Assembly (NCBI RefSeq): GCF_003441615.1
Contig: NZ_CP031842.1
Location: 762,501-826,500, forward strand
Direction of reading: 5' to 3'
Source: Dechloromonas sp. HYN0024
GTDB lineage: Bacteria; Pseudomonadota; Gammaproteobacteria; Burkholderiales; Rhodocyclaceae
Length of the DNA: 64,000 nucleotides
Part shown: positions 33,269 through 42,945 of the stretch, in pieces
Layout: every line of letters starts with the position of its first letter
Numbering within the stretch: position 1 is the first letter of the stretch
The notes under the pieces: generated by a model
Seen by the model: the letters and a program-made list of their open reading frames with translations, nothing else
Told to the model about the DNA's origin: nothing
Database searches by the model: none
Program-made: the position numbers and the translations under genes

Positions 33269-34237
33269 ATGAAAACTAGTTTCCTCGACTTCGAACAATC
33301 CATCGCCGACCTTGAAGCCAAGATCGAAGAACTGCGCTTCGTCCAGGATGATTCTGCCGTCGATATCTCGGAAGAGATTGATCGTCTGGAGAAGAAGAGC
33401 GGCCAGCTGACCAAGGAAATCTACGCCAAATTGACGCCCTGGCAGATCTCCCAGGTGGCGCGCCATCCGCAGCGCCCTTATACGCTGGATTACCTGTCGC
33501 TGATCTTCACCGACTTTGAAGAGCTGCATGGTGATCGCGCCTTTGCCGATGATCACGCCATTGTCGGTGGTCTGGCCCGCTTCAACGGCCAGCCGGTGAT
33601 GGTGATCGGCCACCAGAAGGGCCGCGACACCAAGGAAAAGATTTATCGCAACTTCGGCATGCCGCGTCCCGAAGGCTATCGCAAGGCCCTGCGCCTGATG
33701 AAGCTGGCCGAGAAATTCGGCATTCCGGTGATGACCTTTGTCGATACGCCGGGTGCCTATCCCGGCATCGATGCCGAAGAACGCGGCCAGTCCGAAGCTA
33801 TCGGTCGCAATCTGTATGTGATGGCCGAACTGAAGGTGCCGGTCATCGTCACCATCATTGGCGAAGGCGGTTCCGGCGGTGCGCTGGCCATTGCGGTCGG
33901 CGATACCGTGCAGATGCTGCAATATTCGACCTATTCGGTGATCTCGCCGGAAGGCTGCGCCTCGATTCTCTGGAAGAGTGCCGAAAAGGCGCCGGAAGCG
34001 GCAGAAACCATGGGCATTACGGCGCAGCGCCTGAAAACCCTGGGCCTCATCGACAAAATCGTCAACGAACCGCTCGGCGGCGCCCAGCGCGACCACGCGG
34101 CGATGGCGCAAAACCTCAAGAAGGCACTGCAGGATGCGCTCAAGCAGTTGTCCGGCCTGTCCACGGCTGAACTTTTGTCCACCCGCTACGAGCGGCTGAT
34201 GAGCTATGGCCGCTACAAGGAAGAGCCTGTCAGCTGA
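33269..34237 (+). CDS. accA: Acetyl-CoA carboxylase carboxyltransferase subunit alpha
   Basis: AccA (322 residues) pairs with AccD to transfer carboxyl from biotin to acetyl-CoA, the first step of fatty-acid synthesis. The N-terminus [20 protein letters not shown], the oxyanion-hole region ([16 protein letters not shown]) and [14 protein letters not shown] are diagnostic. An in-frame open region continues upstream into the glycosylase gene, but ATG 33269 matches homologues. TAAAAT (33235-33240) is a possible -10 box. It overlaps the tilS start by 32 bases. Confidence 0.97.
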   Translation: MKTSFLDFEQSIADLEAKIEELRFVQDDSAVDISEEIDRLEKKSGQLTKEIYAKLTPWQISQVARHPQRPYTLDYLSLIFTDFEELHGDRAFADDHAIVGGLARFNGQPVMVIGHQKGRDTKEKIYRNFGMPRPEGYRKALRLMKLAEKFGIPVMTFVDTPGAYPGIDAEERGQSEAIGRNLYVMAELKVPVIVTIIGEGGSGGALAIAVGDTVQMLQYSTYSVISPEGCASILWKSAEKAPEAAETMGITAQRLKTLGLIDKIVNEPLGGAQRDHAAMAQNLKKALQDALKQLSGLSTAELLSTRYERLMSYGRYKEEPVS

Positions 34238-35177
34238 TCTTCAGGAACGGGTCGGCGCCTTTTGTGCCGCCCGTCTTCAGCCGGACGCGCACCTTTGGGT
34301 GGGGCTTTCCGGCGGTTGCGATTCGGTCGTGCTGCTGCATCTTCTGAGTCGTCTGGGTCGCGGCAAGCTTTCCGCCATCCATGTCCATCACGGACTTTCA
34401 CCCAATGCCGACGTCTGGGCTGCTTTCTGTGCCGACTATTGCGAGCGGCTCGGCATTCCGCTGGTCATTCGCCATGTCAGGGTCGATCCTGCCTCTGGAC
34501 AAGGCCTTGAGGCTGCTGCCCGTGCGGCCCGCTATGCGGCATTTGCCGAATGTGCCGGGGATTGCCTGGTGTTGGCGCAACATCGTGGCGATCAGGCCGA
34601 AACAGTCCTGTTCAACCTGCTGCGTGGCACCGGGGTAACGGGGGCGGCCGGCATGCCGGCCGAGCGCCGTTTCGGCCACTTGCGTCTGCTCCGCCCATTG
34701 CTCGATGTGTCGCGCGCCGAGATCGAATGTTACGCAGCCGCCGAAGGGCTGGCCTGGGTGGACGATGAGAGCAATGCCGACACCACGCTGACTCGCAACT
34801 TTCTGCGCCACGATACGCTGGTCGCCATCAGTCAGCGCTTTCCGGCGGCTGAAGCGTCTCTCGCACTGGCCGCCAGTCATTTTTCCGAAGCGGCTGGATT
34901 GCTTGATGAACTGGCATCGCAGGACTGGCTGCTGGCCGGCGACGGCGATTCAGCGTTGATGCCGGCCTTACGCCAGTTTTCGCCGCCGCGCCTGAAGAAT
35001 CTATTGCGCCATCGATTGCGCGGCCTGGGCTGGCAGGTGCCTGTGGCGGCCCGGCTGGAGGAGTTTGCCCGGCAGTTGGTGTCGGCTGCGCCGGATCGTC
35101 ATCCGGAACTGGTCCTGCCGGACGGAAAAATGTGCGTAATGCGCGGGCGGCTCTTCTGGCTTTCGAAAAAGCAATAA
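34206..35177 (+). CDS. tilS: tRNA(Ile)-lysidine synthase
   Basis: TilS changes C34 of tRNA-Ile(CAU) to lysidine, essential for reading AUA. The 323 residues show the N-type ATP pyrophosphatase P-loop ([20 protein letters not shown], about 31-50) and the conserved [20 protein letters not shown]. The C-terminal region is shorter than in E. coli TilS, consistent with the compact forms. The chosen ATG overlaps accA; no better start is seen. It is cotranscribed with accA. Confidence 0.93.
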   Translation: MAATRKSLSADLQERVGAFCAARLQPDAHLWVGLSGGCDSVVLLHLLSRLGRGKLSAIHVHHGLSPNADVWAAFCADYCERLGIPLVIRHVRVDPASGQGLEAAARAARYAAFAECAGDCLVLAQHRGDQAETVLFNLLRGTGVTGAAGMPAERRFGHLRLLRPLLDVSRAEIECYAAAEGLAWVDDESNADTTLTRNFLRHDTLVAISQRFPAAEASLALAASHFSEAAGLLDELASQDWLLAGDGDSALMPALRQFSPPRLKNLLRHRLRGLGWQVPVAARLEEFARQLVSAAPDRHPELVLPDGKMCVMRGRLFWLSKKQ

Positions 35178-35252
35178 AGTGTGATCAAGCGCCTTTCCGC
35201 GGCGAATAGCCTTCAGTTACAATCGACAGATTACTTATTCCAAAAACAGGCC

Positions 35253-36131
35253 ATGATTACTGGATCCATTGTCGCCATCGTTACGCCCATGCATGAGGAT
35301 GGCAGCCTCGATTTGAACGCTTTCCGCAACCTGCTCGACTTTCATGTCAGCGAAGGGACCGACGGCATCGTGGTGGTTGGCACCACGGGCGAATCGCCGA
35401 CCGTCAATGTCGAGGAACATTGTGAACTGATCAAGGTGGCGGTCGATCACATCGCCGGCCGGATCCCCGTCATTGCCGGCACGGGTGCCAATTCGACGGC
35501 AGAAGCCATCGAACTGACCGAGTTCGCCAAGAAGGCCGGCGCCAACATGGCCCTCTCGGTTGTCCCCTATTACAACAAGCCGACCCAGGAAGGCCTCTAT
35601 CGCCACTTCAAGGCGATTGCCGAAGCGGTCGAACTGCCGGTTCTGCTCTATAACGTGCCGGGCCGCACGGTCGCCGACATGTCGAACGACACCATCCTGC
35701 GTCTGGCTGAAGTGCCGGGCATCGTCGGTGTCAAGGATGCGACCGGCAACCTCGATCGCGCCTGTGACCTGATTGCCCGCGCCCCGAAGGGTTTTGGCCT
35801 TTATACCGGTGACGACATGACGGCCGTGGCGACGATCAGCCTCGGCTTCCATGGCGATATTTCGGTAACGGCCAACGTCGCTCCGCGTCTCATGCACGAA
35901 ATGTGTGTGGCCGCCGCCTCCGGTAATATCGTCCGGGCGCGGGAAATTCACTTCAAGCTGATTGGTCTGCATCGCGACCTGTTCTGCGAAGCCAATCCGA
36001 TTCCGGTCAAGTGGGCGGTGCACCAGATGGGCCTTTCGCCCAATGGCATCCGTCTGCCGTTGACCACCCTGTCCGAATCCAACCAGGGCCGTGTTCTGGC
36101 CGCCATGCGCCAGGCTGGCGTACTCGCCTGA
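35253..36131 (+). CDS. dapA: 4-hydroxy-tetrahydrodipicolinate synthase
   Basis: DapA (292 residues, exactly the usual length) condenses pyruvate with aspartate semialdehyde in lysine and peptidoglycan precursor synthesis. Motifs: GTTGESPTV near residue 44, the catalytic Tyr in [17 protein letters not shown], and the Schiff-base lysine in [12 protein letters not shown]. An in-frame upstream extension to 35181 lacks homology, so ATG 35253 is used. bamC follows 12 bases later, the classic dapA-bamC pair. Confidence 0.97.
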   Translation: MITGSIVAIVTPMHEDGSLDLNAFRNLLDFHVSEGTDGIVVVGTTGESPTVNVEEHCELIKVAVDHIAGRIPVIAGTGANSTAEAIELTEFAKKAGANMALSVVPYYNKPTQEGLYRHFKAIAEAVELPVLLYNVPGRTVADMSNDTILRLAEVPGIVGVKDATGNLDRACDLIARAPKGFGLYTGDDMTAVATISLGFHGDISVTANVAPRLMHEMCVAAASGNIVRAREIHFKLIGLHRDLFCEANPIPVKWAVHQMGLSPNGIRLPLTTLSESNQGRVLAAMRQAGVLA

Positions 36132-36143
36132 GCGGAGTAAATA

Positions 36144-37274
36144 ATGAATCGTCGGCTTTCCGGTCTTTCCCTTTCCCTGCTCGCCATTGCGCTGGCCGGG
36201 TGCAGCATTCTTCCTGATTCGCGCAAAATCGAATACAAGTCATCGGGTAAGGCGCCAACGCTTGAAGTGCCGCCCGATCTGTCGCAGATTACGCGCGATG
36301 ACCGCTATCTGGTGCCCGACTCTGCCGGCAAGGGTAGTGCGACCTTCTCGGCCTACAGTGCAGACCGCACGCCCCTCGCCCAGGCCCAGAACTCGGTGGT
36401 CCTGCCCCAGGTCGACAAGGTGCGTGTCGAGCGTTCCGGCAGCCAGCGCTGGCTGGTGGTTGCTGTACCGGCTGACAAACTGTGGGATACGGTCAAGGAT
36501 TTCTGGCAGGAAACCGGGTTCATTATTTCCATCGAGCGTCCTGAAGCCGGCGTAATGGAAACTGACTGGGCGGAAAATCGGGCCAAGATCGGCCAGGATT
36601 TCATTCGTAATTCCGTTGGCCGCCTCCTTGATTCGCTGTACTCGACGGGCGAGCGCGACAAGTTCCGCACCCGTTTCGAACCGGGCTCAACGCCGGGAAC
36701 GACGGATATTTTCATCAGCCATCGCTCCATGGAAGAGGTCTATACCTCGTCGGCCAAGGATGACACGCGCTGGCAGCCCCGCGCTGCCGATCCGGAACTT
36801 GAAGCCGAGATGCTGCGCCGCCTGATGGTTCGTCTGGGTTCGGAAGAGAAGCGTGCGGAAGTTCTGGTCGCCACGGCCAAGGTTGAGCCGCGTGCCATGT
36901 TGGCCAAGTCCGATGATGGCGCCGGTTCGCTCCAAGTGCTCGAGCGGTTCGACCGGGCCTGGCGTCGTGTTGGGCTGGCACTCGATCGCGTCGGGTTTAC
37001 CGTTGAAGATCGGGACCGCTCGCGTGGCCTGTACTTTGTCCGCTACGTCGATCCTGAAATTGACAAGCTCAGCAAGAAGGACGACGGCTTCCTTTCCAAG
37101 CTCGCGTTCTGGAAGAGTGCAGAAGCGCCGGCCAGTTCGAAGGTGCAGTACCGCATTCACGTCAGTGATGCTGGCGATCAGAGCACCGTTAAGGTTCTCT
37201 CCGCCGAAGGTGGTACCGACAAGTCGGAAACAGCCAAGAAGATCCTCAGCCTGCTCCTCCAGCAGTTGCAGTGA
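36144..37274 (+). CDS. bamC: Outer membrane assembly lipoprotein BamC
   Basis: A 376-residue lipoprotein of the BAM complex, which inserts beta-barrels into the outer membrane. The signal peptide ends in lipobox LAGC (lipidated Cys at about residue 19). A disordered stretch with the conserved LEVPPDLSQITRDDRY follows, then two helix-grip domains separated by a linker. The stop overlaps the start of the next gene (GTGA). Confidence 0.93.
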   Translation: MNRRLSGLSLSLLAIALAGCSILPDSRKIEYKSSGKAPTLEVPPDLSQITRDDRYLVPDSAGKGSATFSAYSADRTPLAQAQNSVVLPQVDKVRVERSGSQRWLVVAVPADKLWDTVKDFWQETGFIISIERPEAGVMETDWAENRAKIGQDFIRNSVGRLLDSLYSTGERDKFRTRFEPGSTPGTTDIFISHRSMEEVYTSSAKDDTRWQPRAADPELEAEMLRRLMVRLGSEEKRAEVLVATAKVEPRAMLAKSDDGAGSLQVLERFDRAWRRVGLALDRVGFTVEDRDRSRGLYFVRYVDPEIDKLSKKDDGFLSKLAFWKSAEAPASSKVQYRIHVSDAGDQSTVKVLSAEGGTDKSETAKKILSLLLQQLQ

Positions 37275-38038
37275 TCCGCTTTGCCTCGCTCGGCAGCGGC
37301 AGCGCCGGTAACGCGCTGCTCGTCGAGCACGGGGCAAGCTGCCTGATGCTCGACTGCGGCTTCGGGCTACGGGAAACCGTGGCCCGTTTGCAGCGTCTGG
37401 GCCGGGCCCCATCCGATCTGGCGGGAATTCTCGTCACCCATGAGCATGGCGACCATGTTTCCGGTGTCTTCAGGCTGGCCCGCAAGTTTGGCCTGCCGGT
37501 GTGGATGACGCATGGGACCTGGGTCGGCTGTCGTGAAAGCGATAATGATCTGGACCTGCGCATCATCGACAGTCATCGCGCGCTGTCAATTGGCGATATC
37601 GAGGTTCAGGCATTTCCAGTGCCGCATGATGCGCGCGAACCGGTGCAATATGTTTTTTCCGGTGCCGGATGCCGCCTCGGGGTATTGACCGATATCGGCG
37701 AGCCCACGGCGCATGTCTGCGCGATGCTGTCCGGTTGTGCCGGTCTGGTCCTTGAATTCAATCACGATGCGACGATGCTTGAACGCTCGGCTTATCCAGC
37801 CTCGGTCAAGCGGCGTATTGCCGGGCGCTACGGACATCTGGAAAACTCAGTTGCGGGGACCTTGCTGGGGAAAATCGACTGCTCCAATCTGCAGGCACTG
37901 GTCCTGGCGCATTTGAGCGAGCGAAACAATCACCCCGAATTGGCTCTTGGCGCCGCCACCAGGGCGCTTGGCTATACTGCCGAATGGATTGGGGTGGCCA
38001 GTGCCGATCAGGGATTTGACTGGCGAAGCATCGGTTAA
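37271..38038 (+). CDS. MBL-fold metallo-hydrolase (YycJ/WalJ-like)
   Basis: A 255-residue metallo-beta-lactamase-fold protein. The motif THEHGDHVSGV (about residues 56-66) supplies zinc ligands, and HLSERNNHPELA near residue 217 is typical of the YycJ/WalJ branch, thought to be nucleases. The N-terminus FASLGSGSAGNALLVEHGAS is also a family hallmark. The start is GTG 37271, overlapping the bamC stop. The dapA-bamC-MBL order is common in betaproteobacteria. Confidence 0.9.
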   Translation: MIRFASLGSGSAGNALLVEHGASCLMLDCGFGLRETVARLQRLGRAPSDLAGILVTHEHGDHVSGVFRLARKFGLPVWMTHGTWVGCRESDNDLDLRIIDSHRALSIGDIEVQAFPVPHDAREPVQYVFSGAGCRLGVLTDIGEPTAHVCAMLSGCAGLVLEFNHDATMLERSAYPASVKRRIAGRYGHLENSVAGTLLGKIDCSNLQALVLAHLSERNNHPELALGAATRALGYTAEWIGVASADQGFDWRSIG

Positions 38039-38050
38039 AAATAAGGGTCA

Positions 38051-38077
38051 AAAAAACGGGGCCGAAGCCCCGTTTTT
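38051..38077. terminator. Bidirectional terminator
   Basis: AAAAAACGGGGC (38051-38062) and GCCCCGTTTTT (38067-38077) form a stem with a CGAA loop. A- and T-runs on both sides let it serve both the metallo-hydrolase gene and the convergent Ala/Pro-rich lipoprotein gene. Confidence 0.9.
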
Positions 38078-38093
38078 CGTTGCAGCAAGAAGA

Positions 38094-38363
38094 TTACTTC
38101 TTGTCAGCAGCAGCCGGAGCAGCGGCCGGGGCAGCGGCAGCAGCCGGAGCAGCAGCGGCAGCCGGGGCGGCAGCGGCAGCAGCAGCCGGAGCAGCGGCTT
38201 CAGCCGGCTTGGCAGCTTCAGCAGCCGGAGCCGGGGCAGCGGCCGGAGCCGGAGCAGCAGCGGCCGGGGCCGGAGCCGGGGCAGCAGCCGGGGCTTCCGG
38301 CTTCTTGCCACAAGCGGACAGGGCAACGGCGAGCAGAGCAGCAACGAGGATAGACTTATTCAT
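38094..38363 (-). CDS. Alanine/proline-rich small lipoprotein
   Basis: An 89-residue protein with a signal peptide ending in lipobox LSAC (lipidated Cys near residue 18). A short charged stretch GKKPEAP follows, and then about 60 residues made almost only of Ala and Pro with occasional Glu/Lys, ending in DKK. The repeat is encoded by GCA/GCC/GCT-type runs, so copy number may vary by slippage. Such tails can span the periplasm as flexible spacers. The family is not defined beyond low-complexity lipoproteins. Confidence 0.75.
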   Translation of the reverse strand: MNKSILVAALLAVALSACGKKPEAPAAAPAPAPAAAAPAPAAAPAPAAEAAKPAEAAAPAAAAAAAPAAAAAPAAAAAPAAAPAAADKK

Positions 38364-38496
38364 GAGATTTCCTTATCGACAAGAGGCAATAAAATCTGAA
38401 TTGATCGGAGATCAGGAGATACCTAATCAGTCTCCGATTATAACAACAAATTATTTGCCTGGGCGAGACTTGCGGCAGGGTGCTTCGGGCCTCAAC

Positions 38497-38973
38497 TCAG
38501 AGCCCCAGCGCAGTACTGTTAATGCTTTCGCCACCTTCTGCCCAGATTTCCCGGAATCGCGTCAAATAGGGGCGAATTTCATCCATTTCGTCGATCAGGA
38601 GTTTGCTGCGAGGCAGGTCGCGTTCGAAGCGGATCAGGGCATGCTTGTCGTCAACCAGGATCATGCTGTCACGCAAATGGGCGAGGTGGGGCGGCGTTTC
38701 GCGGGCACTGGCGCAGTGTGAAAAGGCGCTGAGCTGACCAAGTAGGAGTGGATGCGTTTGCCGCATGGGGCCCCCGTTACGTACGGCGATTTGCAGGGCA
38801 TCGTCATGTCCGCCACGCAAAATGCGCTGGAGATGAAGCAGGCGGGGCGCTGAGTCCAGCTTCAGCAAGGCTAAGTCTTCGTCATAAATGCTTATCTTGT
38901 GGCAGGCAATGGCGAGCAGGCGATCCAGCGCCATCTGGTAATCTGTCCACGAGGTAATCAATTCGCGAGCCAT
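38497..38973 (-). CDS. Conserved hypothetical 158-residue protein
   Basis: A soluble protein beginning MARELITSWTDYQMALDRLL. Residues 45-115 show an alternating beta/alpha pattern with repeated His and Arg (LHLQRILRGGHDDALQIAV ... RQTHPLLLGQLSAF). The C-terminus contains an acidic patch (LIDEMDEIRPYLTRFREIWA). I do not recognise a characterised family. It resembles small betaproteobacterial proteins found next to the rlmD-type methyltransferase gene. It is divergent from rlmD, with 50 bases between them. Confidence 0.65.
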   Translation of the reverse strand: MARELITSWTDYQMALDRLLAIACHKISIYDEDLALLKLDSAPRLLHLQRILRGGHDDALQIAVRNGGPMRQTHPLLLGQLSAFSHCASARETPPHLAHLRDSMILVDDKHALIRFERDLPRSKLLIDEMDEIRPYLTRFREIWAEGGESINSTALGL

Positions 38974-39023
38974 AGCGCATAGTGTAACCGATTGATAGAA
39001 TTCGCGCTTTTTCGGAGCTGACC

Positions 39024-40322
39024 GTGCCTATCGGGATCATCGCATCGCTGGACCATGAGGCACGGGGAATTACCCGTCAGGAGGGCAAAGCCATTTTTGT
39101 TGATGGTGCCTTGCCGGGAGAAACCGTCGAATACGCCAGTTTCCGCCGAAAGTCCAAGTTCGAGCTGGCTCACCTGGTTCGCGTCATCAAGGCGTCGAAT
39201 GCCCGCGTTGCGCCGCGCTGCCCCCACTTTGGTGTTTGTGGCGGGTGTGCCATGCAGCACATGGACCCTTCGGCGCAGGTCGCCGCCAAGCAGCGGGTTC
39301 TCGAAGACAGTCTCTGGCACATCGGTCGGGTTCGTCCCGAAACCATGCTGCCGCCGATCCAGGGGGAGCCCTGGGGGTATCGTCACCGGGCCCGTCTGGC
39401 CGTGCGGCAGGTGGCCAAGGGTGGTCCGGTGCTGATCGGCTTCCATGAGTGGCGGAGCAGCTATATTGCCGATATCCGCAGCTGCGACATCCTGCCGCCG
39501 CATGTGTCGGCCTTGCTCATGCCGATGCGCGAACTCTTTGCCAAATTGACGGTGGCTGGTCAGATTCGCGAGGTCGAGGTGGCCGTTGGCGAGCACTGCA
39601 CGGCCGTACTGCTACGCATCCTTGAGTCACTGACGGCGGCCGATGAGCGCTTGTTGCGTGCCTTTGCCGAGCATCACGAGATTGTCGTCTACCTGCAGCC
39701 CAAGGGGCCGGACTCTATTTGTCGCTTTCACCCGCTGCCGGGGCCACGTTTGTCCTATACGCTGCCTGAGTTCAACCTCGAGTTCGATTTCAAACCCAGC
39801 GATTTTACTCAGGTTAATCATGCGGTTAATCGGGTTCTGGTCCGTCGTGCCTTGCGCCTGCTTGACCCGCAACCGGGTGAGCGGATCGCCGACATGTTCT
39901 GTGGGCTGGGCAATTTCACCTTGCCCATCGCCCGCTCTGGTGCCCTGGTCGTTGGTGTCGAAGGCAGTGCCGGGCTGGTGGCGCGCGGCAAAGAAAGCGC
40001 TGTGGCGAACGGCCTGGCCGATCGTGTCGAGTACGGTGTTGCCAACCTCTTTGAATGCACGGAGCAGTCACTGTCCAAGCTCGGCCACTTCGACAAGATG
40101 CTGATCGACCCGCCACGCGAGGGGGCGGTCGAACTGGTCAGGGCGCTCGGCCATGATGCGCCGGGCCGCATCGTATACGTTTCCTGCAATCCTGGTACGT
40201 TGGCCCGTGATGCGGCAGTGCTGGTCGCCGAAAAGGGCTATCGTTTCGTCTCGGCCGGGGCCGTCAACATGTTCCCGCATACGGCCCACGTTGAGTCGAT
40301 CGCCGTTTTTGAACGGACCTGA
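39024..40322 (+). CDS. rlmD: 23S rRNA (uracil-1939-C5)-methyltransferase
   Basis: RlmD (432 residues; formerly RumA) methylates U1939 of 23S rRNA. A TRAM-like N-terminal region leads to the [4Fe-4S] cysteines ([15 protein letters not shown], about 65-79). The SAM-binding domain has [20 protein letters not shown], the catalytic region DPPREGA, and the nucleophile in [15 protein letters not shown]. Length and order fit the family. A strong terminator follows at once. Confidence 0.95.
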   Translation: MPIGIIASLDHEARGITRQEGKAIFVDGALPGETVEYASFRRKSKFELAHLVRVIKASNARVAPRCPHFGVCGGCAMQHMDPSAQVAAKQRVLEDSLWHIGRVRPETMLPPIQGEPWGYRHRARLAVRQVAKGGPVLIGFHEWRSSYIADIRSCDILPPHVSALLMPMRELFAKLTVAGQIREVEVAVGEHCTAVLLRILESLTAADERLLRAFAEHHEIVVYLQPKGPDSICRFHPLPGPRLSYTLPEFNLEFDFKPSDFTQVNHAVNRVLVRRALRLLDPQPGERIADMFCGLGNFTLPIARSGALVVGVEGSAGLVARGKESAVANGLADRVEYGVANLFECTEQSLSKLGHFDKMLIDPPREGAVELVRALGHDAPGRIVYVSCNPGTLARDAAVLVAEKGYRFVSAGAVNMFPHTAHVESIAVFERT

Positions 40323-40342
40323 AAAGCAGCTCCGATGGACGT

Positions 40343-40370
40343 AAAAAAGGCGGCCTGGGCCGCCTTTTTT
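40343..40370. terminator. Bidirectional terminator between rlmD and the BAX-inhibitor-like gene
   Basis: AAAAAAGGCGGC and GCCGCCTTTTTT around a short CTGG loop. It serves the two convergent genes. Confidence 0.92.
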
Positions 40371-40389
40371 CATGAGGCCGACTGATCGC

Positions 40390-41082
40390 TCAGTCGCGTT
40401 CGCCGGTCAAAGCCATGATCAGTTGCAGCAGGCCGACAAAAACGTTGTAGACATCGAGGTAAACGGCCAGCGTCGCACTGACGTAGTTGGTTTCACCGCC
40501 TTGAATGATGCGGCTGATGTCGTACAGGATGTAGGCGGAAAAAATCCCGACCACGGCGACGGCGATGGTCAGCGACAGCGCCGGAATCTGGAAGAAGATA
40601 TTGGTGACGGCGGCAAGCAGGACCACGATCATGCCGGCAAAGAGGAACTTGCCCATGCCGGAAAAGTCACGCTTGCTGACGGCGGCAACGGTTGCCATGG
40701 TAAAGAAAATGGCACCGGTTCCACCTGCCGCCATGGCGATCATCGATCCGCCGTTGGAGAAGCCCAGCGAAACCTGCAGGATGCGCGACAGCATGAGGCC
40801 CATGAAGAAGGTGAAGCCAAGCAGCAGGGCGACACCCAGTCCACTGTCCTTGTTCTTCTCGATGCCCCACATGAAGCCGAAAGCAATGCCCATGAACAGC
40901 AGGAAGGAGATGAAGGGGCTGCCCGCGAAGAAGCTGAATCCCATCTGGATGCCGAGCAGTGCGCCGATGACGGTCGGCACCATGGACAGGCCGAGCAGCA
41001 TGTAGGTGTTGCGGAGAACGCGATTCTGCTGAAGCGCGAGTCCCGAGGAGCCTTGGCTGGCAATCTCGAAGTTGGTATTCAT
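40390..41082 (-). CDS. yccA: Bax inhibitor-1/YccA family membrane protein
   Basis: A 230-residue inner-membrane protein with seven hydrophobic helices, of the BI-1/TMBIM family. YccA, its E. coli relative, modulates the FtsH protease. The N-terminal polar leader NTNFEIASQGSSGLALQQNR, followed by VLRNTYMLLGLSMVPTVIGA, and the C-terminal SATLAVYLDVYNVFVGLLQL are characteristic. It begins at 41082 with a GGGAG-type ribosome binding site and is monocistronic, bounded by the terminator at 40343. Confidence 0.92.
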   Translation of the reverse strand: MNTNFEIASQGSSGLALQQNRVLRNTYMLLGLSMVPTVIGALLGIQMGFSFFAGSPFISFLLFMGIAFGFMWGIEKNKDSGLGVALLLGFTFFMGLMLSRILQVSLGFSNGGSMIAMAAGGTGAIFFTMATVAAVSKRDFSGMGKFLFAGMIVVLLAAVTNIFFQIPALSLTIAVAVVGIFSAYILYDISRIIQGGETNYVSATLAVYLDVYNVFVGLLQLIMALTGERD

Positions 41083-41209
41083 GCGGGAAACTCCCTTTTG
41101 TGGTTTCGACAGAGGCTAAGACTAACGGAGCGGCGCTGAAGTTTCAATTATTCCCGCACACGTCGGCCGGATAGCTCCCGAGGTGACTGTGTTATCATGC
41201 GCGCCTTCC

Positions 41210-41297
41210 GGGTCTGTGGCAGAGTGGTTGAATGCACCGGTCTTGAAAACCGGCGTGCTGAAAAGCATCGTGAGTTCGAATCTCACCGGACCCGCCA
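41210..41297 (+). tRNA. tRNA-Ser (anticodon UGA)
   Basis: An 88-base tRNA with a long variable arm, as in class II tRNAs. The acceptor GGGTCTG pairs with CGGACCC, G73 and CCA follow. The anticodon loop CTTGAAA gives anticodon TGA, serine. The T-loop TTCGAAT is present. Confidence 0.95.
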
Positions 41298-41311
41298 GAA
41301 CATGTTGCAAG

Positions 41312-41333
41312 ACGGCCCTTCTCGGGCCGTTTT
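41312..41333 (+). terminator. Terminator after tRNA-Ser
   Basis: ACGGCCC (41312-41318) pairs with GGGCCGT (41324-41330), followed by TTTCC. It isolates the tRNA from rluE. Confidence 0.75.
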
Positions 41334-41388
41334 CCTTTCTGCCCGTACTGATGCTGGTCCCCTGACCAGTCCGCGAGAGTCTGCCGTC

Positions 41389-41964
41389 GTGTCCTCCCTC
41401 GTCTTCTTCAACAAACCCTACGGTGTGCTCAGCCAGTTCACGCCGGAAGGCAAGTGGCGGGCGCTCGACGAGTTTATTCCGGTCAAGGATGTTTACGTGG
41501 CCGGCCGGCTGGATGCCGATAGTGAGGGTTTGCTCATCCTGACCGATGACGGCAAGTTGCAGGCCAAGATTGCCGATCCCAGGCACAAGCTGGAAAAGAC
41601 GTATTGGGCGCAGGTTGAAGGTGTGCCAGACGAAGCGGCCTTGGCGCGCCTGCGTACGGGTATTCCTCTCTCCGATTTCACCGCCAGACCGGCCCGGGTT
41701 CGTCTGATCGACGAGCCGACGGGACTTTGGCTACGCGAACCGCCGATCCGCTATCGGGCGGCGATCCCGACATCCTGGCTGGAAATCCGGATTTCGGAAG
41801 GCAAGAACCGGCAGGTCAGGCGCATGACCGCGGCCATCGGTTATCCTACGCTGCGTCTGATACGGGCTGCCATCGGGGCGGCCACGCTGGCCGGTCTGGC
41901 GCCCGGGCAATGGCGAAGGATCGATGGCGGTTACCAGTATCTGCAAGGGAAATTCAATGAATAA
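41389..41964 (+). CDS. rluE: 23S rRNA pseudouridine(2457) synthase RluE
   Basis: A 191-residue RluE/RsuA-family pseudouridine synthase without the S4 domain. The catalytic aspartate lies in AGRLDADSEGLLILTDDG (about residues 37-54), and conserved LIRAAIGAATLAGLAPGQWR ends the domain. Open frame continues back through tRNA-Ser, but no homology is there. GTG 41389 is the first plausible start. The DUF192 gene overlaps its 3' end. Confidence 0.93.
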   Translation: MSSLVFFNKPYGVLSQFTPEGKWRALDEFIPVKDVYVAGRLDADSEGLLILTDDGKLQAKIADPRHKLEKTYWAQVEGVPDEAALARLRTGIPLSDFTARPARVRLIDEPTGLWLREPPIRYRAAIPTSWLEIRISEGKNRQVRRMTAAIGYPTLRLIRAAIGAATLAGLAPGQWRRIDGGYQYLQGKFNE

Positions 41965-42400
41965 ACATATTGTTGCACTGTGCGCCGGTCTGGCCATTGG
42001 CTCACTGGCTTGGGCGCAGAGCGCCATGCCGGTGATCGAACTGAGCGCTGGGTTCCATCGTATTGAAGCGGAGGTCGCGGCCAACGACCAGAACCGCCAG
42101 ATCGGCCTGATGAAGCGGCAGTCGATGCCAGTCCAGCGCGGCATGCTGTTTGTCTTCAATCACGAGAACACCCACTGCATGTGGATGCGCAATACATTGT
42201 TGCCGCTCTCGGTCGCCTTCATGGATGCTGAGGGCAAGATCATCAATATTGAGGACATGCAGCCGCAGACCGAAGACAACCACTGTGCGCGCCGCCCGGC
42301 CCGCTATGCGCTGGAAATGAACATTGGCTGGTTTGCCCAGCGTGGGCTTAAGCCCGGCATCAAGCTGGGTGGTCTCGACAAGGCGCCACGCCCGCAGTAA
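41957..42400 (+). CDS. DUF192 family exported protein
   Basis: A 147-residue protein with an N-terminal signal peptide (MNKHIVALCAGLAIGSLAWA) followed by a DUF192 domain. Its hallmark GLMKRQSMPVQRGMLFVFNH, then CMWMRNTLLPLSVAFMD, is intact. The function of DUF192 is unsettled; members are small secreted or periplasmic proteins. It overlaps rluE by eight bases, and ubiC starts on its last base (TAATG). Confidence 0.9.
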   Translation: MNKHIVALCAGLAIGSLAWAQSAMPVIELSAGFHRIEAEVAANDQNRQIGLMKRQSMPVQRGMLFVFNHENTHCMWMRNTLLPLSVAFMDAEGKIINIEDMQPQTEDNHCARRPARYALEMNIGWFAQRGLKPGIKLGGLDKAPRPQ

Positions 42401-42933
42401 TGAAACAGAATAAATGGCGGTCCTGTCTCTCTGGCGGGGCCATCGATGCAGCGCTGGCCTCCTGGCTGCGCGAGCCGGGTTCGCTGACAGCGCGCTGTCA
42501 GCGGCACTGTCGCCAGTTTCGCGTGCGCCTCCTGCGTTACGAAAAAGGGTGGCCGCTGGCCGATGAGGGCTTGTCGATGAATCTATCGCGACAGCCAGCG
42601 TGGATTCGTGAGGTGGTGCTGACCTGCGATGGTGTGCCGGTCATTTTTGCCCACACCACCCTGGCGACTGCCGGCCGGGGGCGGTTGAGCCGCTGGCTGG
42701 CGCGTCTCGGCAGTCAGTCCCTTGGTTCGCTGCTCTTTTCGCATCCCGGCTTTCACCGCGGTGCCATCGAGTTTCGCCGGCTAGACCGGCGTCACCCGCT
42801 CTATCAACGTGCCGCAGTCCTTGGCGCGGTCAGCGATACCCTGTGGGCACGTCGCTCCCTGCATCGCCTCTGCGGCCAGCAGGTACTGGTCACTGAGGTC
42901 TTTCTGCCCGCTGTGAAATCGCTCGGTATCTGA
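42400..42933 (+). CDS. ubiC: Chorismate pyruvate-lyase
   Basis: UbiC (177 residues) converts chorismate to 4-hydroxybenzoate and pyruvate, the entry step of ubiquinone synthesis. The internal arginine in WIREVVLTCDGVPVIFAHTT and the late LWARRSLHRLCGQQVLVTEV fit the family. The ATG overlaps the preceding stop. It converges on the hydrolase gene at 42946. Confidence 0.92.
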   Translation: MKQNKWRSCLSGGAIDAALASWLREPGSLTARCQRHCRQFRVRLLRYEKGWPLADEGLSMNLSRQPAWIREVVLTCDGVPVIFAHTTLATAGRGRLSRWLARLGSQSLGSLLFSHPGFHRGAIEFRRLDRRHPLYQRAAVLGAVSDTLWARRSLHRLCGQQVLVTEVFLPAVKSLGI

Positions 42934-42945
42934 TCGGCAAGCCCT

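Noticed and set aside
38094..38360. Plus-strand Gly/Ser/Ala-rich frames opposite the small lipoprotein
   Set aside because: They are reverse-frame translations of the Ala/Pro repeat; only the minus frame has a signal peptide and lipobox.
41197..41388. N-terminal extension of rluE through tRNA-Ser
   Set aside because: The extension is tRNA and terminator sequence; GTG 41389 gives the family N-terminus.
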